NCBI RefSeq assembly: GCF_023746535.1
Contig: NZ_CP098747.1
Span: 3,337,501-3,401,500, forward strand
Length of the DNA stretch: 64,000 bases
Direction: 5' to 3'
Origin: Sneathiella marina
GTDB lineage: Bacteria; Pseudomonadota; Alphaproteobacteria; Sneathiellales; Sneathiellaceae
Shown here: piece by piece, positions 29,400-37,503 of the stretch
Layout: every line of letters begins with the position of its first letter
Numbering within the stretch: position 1 is the stretch's first letter
Position numbers and translations under genes: made by a program
Notes under the pieces: generated by a model
What the model saw: only the letters and a program-made list of their open reading frames with translations
Databases searched by the model: none
What the model was told of the DNA's origin: nothing

Positions 29400-29441
29400 A
29401 GGGCGCGAAAGGCAGAGTTATGCCTTTTAGGAGCCCTTTTT
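29400..29441 (+). terminator. Two-stem terminator-like hairpin after fdxA
   Basis: An outer stem AGGGC (29400-29404) with GCCCT (29433-29437) encloses a perfect inner stem AAAGGCA (29408-29414) with TGCCTTT (29421-29427). A run of five T ends it at 29441. It lies about 105 bases after the fdxA stop. Confidence 0.6.
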
Positions 29442-29481
29442 ATGTTGTGACTTTTGTTTTACTGGTGGACAGAGCTATACA

Positions 29482-29511
29482 TGCAGCGCGGATAACGCTG
29501 CAGTTTTTTTT
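29482..29511 (+). terminator. Second intrinsic terminator before carD
   Basis: TGCAGCG (29482-29488) pairs with CGCTGCA (29496-29502) around a 7-base loop and is followed by eight T. It is a textbook intrinsic terminator only 49 bases upstream of the carD start. It either ends a short separate transcript or attenuates read-through into carD. Confidence 0.7.
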
Positions 29512-29559
29512 GGGCAACCATACCCAAGGCTCTCACCAAGGTTTATGAGAAGGATTTTT

Positions 29560-30057
29560 ATGACTAAGGAATTGGAATTCGCACCTCTGGATCACGTCGT
29601 GTATCCTACACATGGTGTCGGACAAGTCACTAGTATTGAGGAGCAAGAAATTTCCGGCATGGCATTGACCCTCTATGTTGTCGATTTTTCTCATGAGAAA
29701 ATGACGCTTCGCGTTCCGATCAAGCAAGCTAAAAATGTCGGGATGCGTGCCTTATCATCTCCAAAGAAAATGAAGAATGCTCTGGAAACGCTTAAAGGAC
29801 GCGCCCGTATAAAACGGACTATGTGGAGCCGTCGGGCACAAGAATATGAAGCAAAGATAAATTCTGGCGACCCGATCCAGATTGCGGAAGTTGTTCGCGA
29901 TCTGCATAGAAACGAAGATCAACCGGATCAATCCTATAGTGAACGGCAAATCTATGAAGCTGCACTCGTACGTCTCTCGCGAGAACTGGCTGTTGTCGAA
30001 CAAATTGAAGCAGATGCAGCCGCAGAAAAAGTCCAAAAGGTTCTAAAAGCCGCCTAA
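29560..30057 (+). CDS. carD: CarD family transcription factor (CdnL-like)
   Basis: CarD/CdnL proteins bind the beta subunit of RNA polymerase and stabilise open promoter complexes, notably at rRNA promoters. The 165-residue product has the N-terminal RNA polymerase-interaction domain (DHVVYPTHGVGQVTSIEEQE to about residue 65) and a C-terminal helical DNA-contact domain with the LSSPKKMKNALETLK and MWSRRAQEYEAKI segments. AGAAGGA precedes the ATG at 29560, so an in-frame ATG 15 bases earlier is rejected. A strong terminator follows. Confidence 0.94.
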   Translation: MTKELEFAPLDHVVYPTHGVGQVTSIEEQEISGMALTLYVVDFSHEKMTLRVPIKQAKNVGMRALSSPKKMKNALETLKGRARIKRTMWSRRAQEYEAKINSGDPIQIAEVVRDLHRNEDQPDQSYSERQIYEAALVRLSRELAVVEQIEADAAAEKVQKVLKAA

Positions 30058-30084
30058 GCTTCAAAAACATAGTAACAATAAAAG

Positions 30085-30109
30085 CCCGGATGAGATTCCG
30101 GGTTTTTTT
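30085..30109 (+). terminator. Intrinsic terminator after carD
   Basis: CCCGGA (30085-30090) pairs with TCCGGG (30097-30102) around a 6-base loop and is followed by seven T. It lies 27 bases past the carD stop. Confidence 0.85.
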
Positions 30110-30179
30110 GTCTTAAATTTTACCAATTCACACCTCAAGGGCTTGCACAAATCAAAACGAACCTACATTGTGCGAAACT

Positions 30180-30992
30180 ATGAAACTAAATGCTTACAGA
30201 GAGAAATTCGGCTGCCTGGCGCAGGTCGGTAGGGTGTGGGCGGTTTCAAGTATTCATGGTGATCTCGATCGGCTAATAAAACTGCATGATACCCTGGTGA
30301 CACGCTGGAAGCATGGTGACAGGCTGGTGTATCTTGGGAATTATTTGGGCCGTGGACCGGACATAAAAGGAGTGCTGGACGAATTACTTTCCTTTCGCAT
30401 TAACCGGCTCTGTCTTGCAGGAATGGCGGCGCAGGATATTATCTTTTTGCGCGGTGCTCAGGAAGAAATGTGGCGAAAGCTTCTCCAAATTCAACTCGCA
30501 TCCGATCCAAACACCGTTTTTGACTGGATGGCCGAACATGGCATTGGGCGCACGCTAGAGGCTTATGGCGAATCCGAGGAAGAAGTACGAAAATATTTTC
30601 GCGAAGGAATACTCGCAACAACAAAATGGACAAACAGACTGCGAGAGAAAATCCAAGAAAACCCGGGTCACAACGATATTCTGGTTGCTCTTCGCCGTGC
30701 CGCCTATACGGAGGGTGGTGAGCTTCTTTTTGTCCATGCCGGGATTGATCCTAGCAAAGCCGTTATCGATCAAAATGACACCTTTTGGTGGGGCAGCACT
30801 CATTTCGATGCAATCGATAAACCATATTCCGGATTTCATAAAGTTATCCGCGGGTACGATCAGGCTCATCGCGGAATCACAGAGACAGCGCATACCATGA
30901 CGATCGACGGCGGCTGTGGCTACGGCGGTCCGTTATATTCGGCCTGTTTCAACCTGAAAGGTGGCATAGAAGATCAGGTCTGCATCGATTAA
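30180..30992 (+). CDS. Calcineurin-fold metallophosphoesterase homologue with lost metal ligands
   Basis: The 270-residue protein follows the PPP-type phosphatase layout, but its motifs are degenerate. GDxHG reads SSIHG (residues 23-27, Asp to Ser). GDxxDRG reads GNYLGRG (53-59, both Asp lost). GNHE reads GAQE (92-95, Asn and His lost). The later GH motif reads RGYDQAH. VHAG is kept. In active enzymes these residues bind two metals and the phosphate, so this is probably a pseudo-phosphatase with a binding or regulatory role. The ATG at 30180 is used rather than a TTG at 30168; neither has a clear ribosome-binding site. It lies after the carD terminator and so has its own promoter. Confidence 0.8.
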   Translation: MKLNAYREKFGCLAQVGRVWAVSSIHGDLDRLIKLHDTLVTRWKHGDRLVYLGNYLGRGPDIKGVLDELLSFRINRLCLAGMAAQDIIFLRGAQEEMWRKLLQIQLASDPNTVFDWMAEHGIGRTLEAYGESEEEVRKYFREGILATTKWTNRLREKIQENPGHNDILVALRRAAYTEGGELLFVHAGIDPSKAVIDQNDTFWWGSTHFDAIDKPYSGFHKVIRGYDQAHRGITETAHTMTIDGGCGYGGPLYSACFNLKGGIEDQVCID

Positions 30993-31013
30993 AGAGAGGC
31001 ACAATCATTTGAC

Positions 31014-32501
31014 CTATGGCGCAAATTTTAGTGATTTATATTCCTGTCCCCGGGCTGGCTTTTCAGTCTCGAATTTCGGATTAAGCAAGAGAAACAATGC
31101 TTTCTTATCTTCAACAATCTCTGCCATACCGTCGACCAAGTCCTCCAAATTCTGATTTCCAGCTACTGTTTTTATATCTATAAGCGTCGGTTTAATCCTC
31201 TGAGCTTCTGCATACTGCAAGGGACGGAAGCTATTAAAGCTTTCCTGGATTCGCAGTTGCATATCTTTATCCGCACTAAAGGATCGGTATAAAAACCGGG
31301 CAACCCGCCCACCACCAAAATCTATGGCTACAGCCGTTATGAATATTTTTTTACCATTCTTCTCCACATAAAACTTGGTCACGGCAGAAGGTGCGCCATT
31401 TATCTCCATTTTCAAGATATTCTGAAGCTTGTATTTGGTCAGCCATTCTGATGTCATATAATCCGCCATGCTCAAAGAATGATTTTTCATTTGGCCAAGA
31501 TCAAACACCATCTGGCTGCCTTTGCCATCAACAGCGAAAACAGCGTTGCTCGAATTAATCAATTGAAAACCTTGTGGCGCATCAAACTTAAACCGTAAAA
31601 CAGGGTGAACAAATTCGCGACCCTTAATTAACCCCTCTTTCGGATCGTCACCATACAGCATACCGTCAATTTCACTGAAAAACTTGGATTCCCCATAATC
31701 CCTATCAATGTTATCAGCGTTTGCCGCTGCCGAACCAGCGGCTCTGGAAACACGATCTTCAGTGTGCGGATGAGAGGCAAAAAAATCGAACTGGCTTTCC
31801 TTGCCTTCACTGCCAGCCAATTTTTTTGCATATTCCGATTGTGCCTGCATTCTTTTCAAAAAGTCAGCCATGGCTTCACGGGGATATCCGGCTAATCCCA
31901 AATATTTGACACCTAGCTGATCAGCCTCATGTTCCTGGTCTCGAGAATAGCCTGCGATATATAACCCGCCTACTTGCTGCCCCAACTGTTGAACGGCACC
32001 ACTTCCCGTTAGTATGCCGGCTAAGGCACCCAGCAGGCCTATTCCGGTTGCGCGCGACTGTCTTTCAGCACCATGGCGAGCGGTAACATGCCCAATCTCA
32101 TGCGCAAGCACACCCGCAACTTCAGCCTCGTTATTTGCCAGAGCCAGTAACCCCCGCGTTATATAAACAAAGCCACCCGGTAGCGCGAAAGCATTTACCA
32201 CCGGAGTATTGAGGACAGTAAACCGCCATGGCAGAGTTTTCATTTCTGAAACGAAAGCCAGCCGAAGGCCTATATCCAGAACATAATCGTTCAGCCCCTC
32301 CTGTATATACTCGCCGCCAAACTGGGCAACAATTTTTGGATGTTGCTCCGCACCAACTTCTCGCTCATTGGTGGGTTCAAAAACGGAAAATAAATTATCC
32401 ATAAAATCAGCTGATGCCGGTGACGGCATTGATATTGCCGCCAAAAAAGCCGCGGTTAACAATATTGGTTTTCGGCGAGACTTAAATCCGGTCATTTTCA
32501 A
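31014..32501 (-). CDS. M48 family metalloprotease, exported (BepA-like)
   Basis: The 495-residue protein has a basic start and a signal peptide ending near PASA-D (residue 31). An M48 peptidase domain follows with the zinc motif His134-Glu135-x-x-His138 and the downstream HEADQLG third-ligand segment. A C-terminal region of about 200 residues has no recognisable repeat motif. BepA-type peptidases assist or remove misfolded outer-membrane proteins. A TTG at 32501 is taken as start because GGGAG lies 9 bases upstream of it; the in-frame ATG at 32495 is 15 bases from that site and remains possible. It follows the SNase-like gene by 21 bases. Confidence 0.88.
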   Translation of the reverse strand: MKMTGFKSRRKPILLTAAFLAAISMPSPASADFMDNLFSVFEPTNEREVGAEQHPKIVAQFGGEYIQEGLNDYVLDIGLRLAFVSEMKTLPWRFTVLNTPVVNAFALPGGFVYITRGLLALANNEAEVAGVLAHEIGHVTARHGAERQSRATGIGLLGALAGILTGSGAVQQLGQQVGGLYIAGYSRDQEHEADQLGVKYLGLAGYPREAMADFLKRMQAQSEYAKKLAGSEGKESQFDFFASHPHTEDRVSRAAGSAAANADNIDRDYGESKFFSEIDGMLYGDDPKEGLIKGREFVHPVLRFKFDAPQGFQLINSSNAVFAVDGKGSQMVFDLGQMKNHSLSMADYMTSEWLTKYKLQNILKMEINGAPSAVTKFYVEKNGKKIFITAVAIDFGGGRVARFLYRSFSADKDMQLRIQESFNSFRPLQYAEAQRIKPTLIDIKTVAGNQNLEDLVDGMAEIVEDKKALFLLLNPKFETEKPARGQEYKSLKFAP

Positions 32502-32522
32502 AAAAAAGATCTCCCACTTAAT

Positions 32523-33299
32523 TCAATTACTCGGGGGCGAGCGTATTTCCAGCTGCTCTGGAAAAGACAATTCCATAAAGGGACCATTATACCATCGTAC
32601 CGATCCTCTGATACGTACCAATTTATGCACCAAAGCCGACAACTTCCAGCCCTGTGATTCAAAATTACGCTTGTTTATTGACGAAATAGCGGCCGTGAAG
32701 TCTGATTTCCAGTTTTCACCGAAATTAATATAAGTCATTTTCGCAGAACTATAGACGCTGTGGACACGTCCTTCCGCGATAACAAAGTCTGCGTACTTGG
32801 GTACAACCGTTAACATATTCGCATTTATAGTCTTGAATGTCTGCCACACACCGAAACTCGCCTTTTCCGCGCTCCGCTCTGCCGCAATCAAAGAAAGGCG
32901 CAATTGCCTCGGGTATTTCGCTGCACCACTCCACCAGGCAAAACCCTTCTCGATTAAATCCTGTTGGATCCAGTTCCCTGAAATGTCCAAGACCTGACCG
33001 TGGTAATCACCATAGCGGTTTACGCTAGACCCTGTCTGTTCGAACAGAGAAAGGTCAAGCGTCACCTGCTTTGTAAGAACACGACTGATTAGCTGGTCCG
33101 CCGCCTGTTTGGCGCCTGCAGGATTTTCGGACGGGTCAGGAAACTGAAGTCCATACAGGGAGATTGCCTTCCCGTCCTCCGTTATAAGGCGGCCGTCAAT
33201 AATGCTGGATATTCTGAAAGTCATAACCTCATTTGCCGCAACAGAGGTTGCCAACCACACAGTCAAACTTGAAACCGCAACCAGGCCATATTTGTTCAT
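32523..33299 (-). CDS. Exported SNase-like (thermonuclease fold) protein with altered active site
   Basis: The 258-residue protein has a signal peptide ending near VAA-NE (residue 23) and an OB-fold SNase domain (about 25-140). By the staphylococcal nuclease pattern the catalytic Arg35, Asp40, Glu43 and Arg87 correspond to Ser47, Gln52, Asp55 and Asp98, so nuclease activity is doubtful. The remaining 110 residues have no clear match. AGGAGG lies 5 bases before the ATG at 33299, which fixes the start. It is the first gene of a two-gene unit with the M48 protease, so a non-catalytic envelope role is likely. Confidence 0.78.
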   Translation of the reverse strand: MNKYGLVAVSSLTVWLATSVAANEVMTFRISSIIDGRLITEDGKAISLYGLQFPDPSENPAGAKQAADQLISRVLTKQVTLDLSLFEQTGSSVNRYGDYHGQVLDISGNWIQQDLIEKGFAWWSGAAKYPRQLRLSLIAAERSAEKASFGVWQTFKTINANMLTVVPKYADFVIAEGRVHSVYSSAKMTYINFGENWKSDFTAAISSINKRNFESQGWKLSALVHKLVRIRGSVRWYNGPFMELSFPEQLEIRSPPSN

Positions 33300-33359
33300 T
33301 TCCCCTCCTAACACCAAATTGTCGTATATTAGAATCGACAGATCAACCCATAATTCAAA

Positions 33360-33431
33360 TAATACATTTTTTATTGTAATTTAATTTTTTATACATTTTT
33401 TCTTGATATTATCAAATATACGCCTTACCTA
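33360..33431 (+). promoter_or_regulatory. cysH promoter region (copy A of a duplicated module)
   Basis: This AT-rich segment starts TAATACA-T6-ATTGTAAT and continues to a TTCTTGATA -35-like element. A perfect palindrome, TTGATATTATCAA (33403-33415), overlaps the -35. A TACCTA -10-like element is at 33426-33431, 17 bases beyond TTGATA. The whole segment is closely similar to the region at 34212-34280 before the DUF2849-cysI unit, with one base difference in spacing up to TCTTGA. Confidence 0.6.
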
Positions 33432-33464
33432 TGAATTATCTTTTTACTAATTCTCAGGTGAATC

Positions 33465-34214
33465 ATGAGTTCTTCGACAGATAATTTTTGCGCTGAAGCA
33501 GAATCTGCCAAATTGCGCGGTAAATATGGTCACCTGTCCGGTGGTGCATTATTAGAAGCATTGGTCAGCAACGAACTCAAAGGGCAACTTATGCTGTCCT
33601 CTTCCTTTGGTGCGGAATCAGCAATATTACTCGATCTCGTATCTCAGGTAGACACTGCTATTCCTGTCATTTTTCTCGATACGAGGCGTCTGTTCGGGGA
33701 AACACTCCGCTATCAGAAATCACTGACAGATCATTTTGGCCTTGAAGATGTTCGGGTTATTCGACCAGACGATGGCGTCTTACAACGCCTTGATCCAGAT
33801 GACATGCTATTCACCACAGATCCGGACAAATGCTGCAGCTTGCGGAAAGTTCAGCCATTGGATAAGCTACTAAAAAATATGGGTAATTTGGGTTTCAAGG
33901 GATGGATCACCGGCCGGAAGAACTTTCAATCTGCAACACGAAACTCACTCCAGTCAATCGAAGCAGATGCTGATTTTATAAAAATAAACCCGCTTTATGA
34001 CTGGTCATCCGCCGACATAAAACAGGCTTTTATAGCTAAGAATTTACCGCCGCACCCGCTTGTCGCTGATGGTTTCAAATCAATTGGCTGCATGCCATGT
34101 ACATCACGTGTCGCACCAGGAGGCAGCGATCGCTCTGGGCGATGGGCAGGGCAGGATAAAACAGAATGCGGTATTCATGTGAGTAGAGATTCCGCAGTTT
34201 CAAGCATTAATTAA
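33465..34214 (+). CDS. cysH: Assimilatory APS/PAPS reductase CysH with [4Fe-4S] cluster
   Basis: CysH reduces adenylyl sulfate (or PAPS) to sulfite for cysteine synthesis. The 249-residue protein has the nucleotide-binding SSFGAESA segment (45-52) and the four cluster ligands Cys123, Cys124, Cys209 and Cys212. The catalytic Cys235 lies in ECGIH. The CC...CxxC pattern marks the iron-sulfur type that usually prefers APS. It is separated from cysI by a second promoter rather than being in one operon, and a perfect inverted repeat begins at its stop codon. Confidence 0.93.
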   Translation: MSSSTDNFCAEAESAKLRGKYGHLSGGALLEALVSNELKGQLMLSSSFGAESAILLDLVSQVDTAIPVIFLDTRRLFGETLRYQKSLTDHFGLEDVRVIRPDDGVLQRLDPDDMLFTTDPDKCCSLRKVQPLDKLLKNMGNLGFKGWITGRKNFQSATRNSLQSIEADADFIKINPLYDWSSADIKQAFIAKNLPPHPLVADGFKSIGCMPCTSRVAPGGSDRSGRWAGQDKTECGIHVSRDSAVSSIN

Positions 34215-34280
34215 TACAGTTTTTTACTGTATTATAAATTTTATTCACATTTTTCTTGAGTTATTTAAAATAATACCTAG
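34212..34280 (+). promoter_or_regulatory. DUF2849-cysI promoter region (copy B of a duplicated module)
   Basis: The segment begins with a perfect 9-base inverted repeat, TAATACAGT (34212-34220) and ACTGTATTA (34226-34234), around five T. It continues to a TCTTGAGT -35-like element at 34254-34261 and AT-rich DNA with TACCTAGATTAT. It matches the cysH upstream region over about 70 bases. The inverted repeat overlaps the cysH stop codon and could also act as a weak terminator. Two copies before two sulfur units suggest one shared regulator. Confidence 0.6.
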
Positions 34281-34346
34281 ATTATGAGGATAGAAAAAAG
34301 TTGTCGAAGGATTGCCAAGGCAATCACAACGCAAAGGAGAGAAGAA

Positions 34347-34676
34347 ATGGCATTACAGGTTTACACAGCATCGCTTTTGAAAGAGGGTTTGGTTGCGTAT
34401 CTTTGTCTTGAAGATGGTCTTCCTTCTTGGACCCCCGAAATTGGACAGGCAACAGCCATGGATGACGGATCTGTGGAATCTCTCAAAATTGCTGCGGAAA
34501 AATCAGAGAGAGACAATATCATTGTCGCACCTTATGCCATAGATGTTGTCAATTCTGACGGGGGATGGGTTGCTGCAACCAAGCGCGAACAGATCCGCGC
34601 CTCAGGCCCAACGATTGTTTTGCCGCGCGACAACGCAGCAAATGCCTCAGAGCGGGCTGGCCGCAAAGCCGCCTAA
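34347..34676 (+). CDS. DUF2849 domain-containing protein
   Basis: The 109-residue protein belongs to DUF2849, a family found almost only beside sulfite/nitrite reductase genes. It starts MALQVYTASLLKEGLVAYL and contains the conserved PYAIDV and GGWVAATKREQIRASGPTI segments. GGAG lies 9 bases before the ATG at 34347. No catalytic motif is visible. The conserved location directly before cysI suggests a role in sulfite reductase assembly or electron supply, which is inference. Confidence 0.88.
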   Translation: MALQVYTASLLKEGLVAYLCLEDGLPSWTPEIGQATAMDDGSVESLKIAAEKSERDNIIVAPYAIDVVNSDGGWVAATKREQIRASGPTIVLPRDNAANASERAGRKAA

Positions 34677-34692
34677 TTATTTAAGGGTTACC

Positions 34693-36345
34693 ATGTACCA
34701 ATATTCGGAGCAGGATCATCAACTGCTGCTGGAACGTGTCGAGCAATTTCGCGGACAGGTTCAGCGGCGGCTAAAGGGCCAATTGTCTGAGGATGAGTTT
34801 AAGCAACAACGTCTTCGCAATGGGCTTTATCTGCAACTTCACGCCTATATGCTTCGTGTGGCTATTCCATACGGATTGCTGTCCGCCGAGCAAATGCGGA
34901 CGCTTGCACATATCGCCCGCAAATATGACAAAGGCTATGGTCATTTCAGCACGCGGCAAAATATCCAGTATAACTGGCCGCAACTCGAGGATGTTCCGGA
35001 TATTCTGGATGATTTAGCGGCTGTTGAAATGCATGCGATCCAGACCAGCGGAAACTGCATTCGAAATACAACATCAGACCCACTGGCTGGCGTTGCCCGG
35101 GATGAACTTGAAGATCCCCGCCCCTATTGTGAACTCATCCGTCAATGGTCGACCTTTCATCCGGAGTTCAATTTTCTGCCGCGAAAGTTCAAAATTGCGG
35201 TCAGCGGAGCCATTCATGACCGAGCTGCCGTCGCAGTCCATGATATTGGCTTGCGGCTGGTCAACAACGCAGAAAATGAAACTGGCTTCGAGATATATGT
35301 AGGAGGCGGCCTTGGCCGTACACCGATGATCGGGAAGCTAATTCGGGATTTTCTACCGAAAGAAGACATGCTGACCTATCTTGAGGCTATCTTACGTGTC
35401 TACAATCAGCTCGGCCGCCGCGATAACCTCTATAAGGCAAGAATTAAAATCCTGGTTCATGAAACCGGGGAAGATGAATTCCGTGCGTTGGTGGAAGAAG
35501 AGTGGCAGAAGATAAAAGCCACAGGTCTGCATCTACGAGAACAGGATATTGACCGGATCAAAGCTTTTTTTGTTGACCCGGAATATGATGATTTGCCGGA
35601 TACAGACCGTGAATTTGAAAACCAGATTCTCTCAAATCCCGATTTCGCACGATGGGCCGACAAAAACATCGAGTTGCACAAACAGTCCGGGTACCGCGTT
35701 GTCTATTTATCCTTAAAGTCAGCGCATCAGCCGCCAGGCGATGTGACCGCCGATCAAATGGATGCTATCGCTGATTTGGCGGACAAATATAGCCTGAGTC
35801 AAATTCGGACCACACACCGTCAGAACCTTGTACTCTCGGACGTGAAGCTGCAAGATCTTCATGCCCTCTGGCTTGAATTGAAAAAGCTAGATCTGGCCAC
35901 ACCGAATTATAATCATATGACGGACATTATCTCATGCCCAGGCTTGGATTTTTGCGCCTTGGCAACAGCACGGTCCATTCCAATTTCTCAGGAAATTACC
36001 AATCGCTTTGATGATTATGATTTCGTCAATGATTTGGGCGACCTGAGCATTAATATATCAGGCTGTATCAATGCCTGTGGTCACCATCATGTAGCAAATA
36101 TCGGTATTCTCGGTGTTAACAAGAAGGGCACGGAAGTTTACCAGCTAACCCTCGGCGGTAGTGCACGCGAAGATGCCTCCATTGGCAAGATCATTGGCCC
36201 GGCTTTCGAAGCAGACCAGATTGTCGATGCTGTCAGTGATGTATTGACGGTTTATCTTGATAAGCGTGAAGACCCGGAAGAAACTTTTCTAACCACGTAT
36301 CGACGGATCGGTCAGCCGCCGTTTAAGGAAAAACTTTATGGGTAA
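34693..36345 (+). CDS. cysI: Sulfite (nitrite/sulfite) reductase hemoprotein, CysI type
   Basis: This siroheme enzyme reduces sulfite to sulfide. The 550-residue protein has two ferredoxin-like half domains and the siroheme/[4Fe-4S] motif with Cys415 and Cys421 (CPGLDFC) and Cys458 and Cys462 (GCINAC). The NIRNTTSDP-like segment is here CIRNTTSDP. The following GHHH is usual for sulfite reductases. The ATG at 34693 lies 16 bases after the DUF2849 gene; a longer frame to 34543 overlaps that gene and is rejected. No cysJ flavoprotein is in the window, so the electron donor may be ferredoxin. Confidence 0.92.
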   Translation: MYQYSEQDHQLLLERVEQFRGQVQRRLKGQLSEDEFKQQRLRNGLYLQLHAYMLRVAIPYGLLSAEQMRTLAHIARKYDKGYGHFSTRQNIQYNWPQLEDVPDILDDLAAVEMHAIQTSGNCIRNTTSDPLAGVARDELEDPRPYCELIRQWSTFHPEFNFLPRKFKIAVSGAIHDRAAVAVHDIGLRLVNNAENETGFEIYVGGGLGRTPMIGKLIRDFLPKEDMLTYLEAILRVYNQLGRRDNLYKARIKILVHETGEDEFRALVEEEWQKIKATGLHLREQDIDRIKAFFVDPEYDDLPDTDREFENQILSNPDFARWADKNIELHKQSGYRVVYLSLKSAHQPPGDVTADQMDAIADLADKYSLSQIRTTHRQNLVLSDVKLQDLHALWLELKKLDLATPNYNHMTDIISCPGLDFCALATARSIPISQEITNRFDDYDFVNDLGDLSINISGCINACGHHHVANIGILGVNKKGTEVYQLTLGGSAREDASIGKIIGPAFEADQIVDAVSDVLTVYLDKREDPEETFLTTYRRIGQPPFKEKLYG

Positions 36346-36832
36346 CTATATCAAGGACAGAAAACCCGCTGATGATGAATGGATGCCTTTTACAGGGCTG
36401 GAAGAAGCAGATTCGCTACCCGCAGGTGACATTTACGTACCGTTGGAGGAATGGGTCGCAGCACGCGGGATGTTGCTTGGCCGCAATAGCCGGCTTGGTG
36501 TTTCCCTTAAGAATACCGATGACTTGACTCTGATCAAAGATGATCTGGAAAGGCTGGATCTTATTGTCCTGGAATTTCCTAAAATGGCAGATGGCCGCGC
36601 ATTCACTCAAGCTCGCCTCCTTCGGGATCGATATGGCTTTAAAGGTGAAATCAGAGCAACAGGTGATGTGCTCCATGACCAATTATTTTATATGCAAAGA
36701 TGTGGTTTCAACGCCTTTGAGTTGCGCAGTGGTGAAGACCTGACAGGATCCTTGAAAGCCTTCACCGAAATGACCGTGACCTATCAACCCGCAACAGATG
36801 AAGAGTTTCCCATTTGGCGACGTGATACCTAA
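36338..36832 (+). CDS. DUF934 domain-containing protein (sulfite reductase-associated)
   Basis: The 164-residue protein overlaps the end of cysI by 8 bases, so it is translationally coupled to it. It contains the DUF934 core with LIVLEFPKMADGRAFTQARLLRDRYGFKGEIRATGDVL and the FYMQRCGFNAFEL segment. DUF934 is regularly the third gene of cysI operons in proteobacteria and is needed in some systems for sulfite reductase function; the mechanism is unknown. AAGGA precedes the ATG by 8 bases. Confidence 0.9.
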   Translation: MGNYIKDRKPADDEWMPFTGLEEADSLPAGDIYVPLEEWVAARGMLLGRNSRLGVSLKNTDDLTLIKDDLERLDLIVLEFPKMADGRAFTQARLLRDRYGFKGEIRATGDVLHDQLFYMQRCGFNAFELRSGEDLTGSLKAFTEMTVTYQPATDEEFPIWRRDT

Positions 36833-36872
36833 CCTATGACACCAACGACTGCTTCGGCAGAAACCTGAAAAG

Positions 36873-36910
36873 CACCTGGTTCAATTGCTTCCCCGCAGCC
36901 AGGTGTTTTT
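36873..36910. terminator. Terminator between DUF934 and the convergent YHS gene
   Basis: CACCTGG (36873-36879) pairs with CCAGGTG (36899-36905) around a 19-base loop and is followed by T5, with an A tract on the other side. It lies about 40 bases after the DUF934 stop and 20 from the end of the convergent gene, so it can act both ways. Confidence 0.65.
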
Positions 36911-36929
36911 CTTTGTCACAAAAGCGGAG

Positions 36930-37406
36930 CTATTTGAAATCCTTACTTATATTGGGCCAGTTTGTATCCGCCAGCTTTATGTTGCCCGGAATATCCTGCT
37001 CCCATGTACTTTGTACACCCTTTGAATAATTCAAGTATAACTTGCCATCGATAATATTCCAGGCCTCTGGAACCGTAGAGGCTGTGTAACCCTGACTAAC
37101 AGCCCATGCACAATATCCCCCAAATTGAGGCGCATATTTTTCCGGATCTGACTCAAAAAGTGCCTTATTTTCTGCACTGGAGAATTGCCAGGTTACCCCT
37201 TTCCAATTGACCGAGAGATCGTCAGTCCCTTCAACCGGCTTTCCCTCCGTAAAGTAGGCGACAACGTCATACCCCTCAACGGCGGTTCCGAACAAGCTAC
37301 TGTAGTAGAGGCTTTTGGCGGAAGCGCTGCTCAAAGTTGAAAAAGACATGATGCCGACTAACACGGCAACGAAAAAACTATGAAGGCCAATGCGGGCGGA
37401 TGTCAT
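36930..37406 (-). CDS. Exported YHS domain-containing protein
   Basis: The 158-residue protein has a signal peptide ending near SASA-K (residue 30), then a YHS domain with GYDVVAYFTEGKPVEG and FSSAENKALFESDPEKYAPQFGGYCAWAVSQG. Some relatives are selenoproteins at the cysteine position of the GGYxA motif; here an ordinary Cys99 codon is present. YHS domains often bind metals such as copper, so a periplasmic metal or redox function is plausible. The gene stands alone between the sulfur block and the rhomboid gene. Confidence 0.85.
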   Translation of the reverse strand: MTSARIGLHSFFVAVLVGIMSFSTLSSASAKSLYYSSLFGTAVEGYDVVAYFTEGKPVEGTDDLSVNWKGVTWQFSSAENKALFESDPEKYAPQFGGYCAWAVSQGYTASTVPEAWNIIDGKLYLNYSKGVQSTWEQDIPGNIKLADTNWPNISKDFK

Positions 37407-37503
37407 GTTTTTCTCCTTATATTTAACATTACATGAACATGTTATACCCTAATTAGCCATTGTCTGATCGGCATACCAGGCAATTTCAATAACGTTTCCG
37501 CGA

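Noticed and set aside
37108-37113. Possible selenocysteine site in the YHS-domain protein
   Set aside because: Relatives can be selenoproteins, but here the position is an ordinary Cys codon and the frame has no internal TGA.
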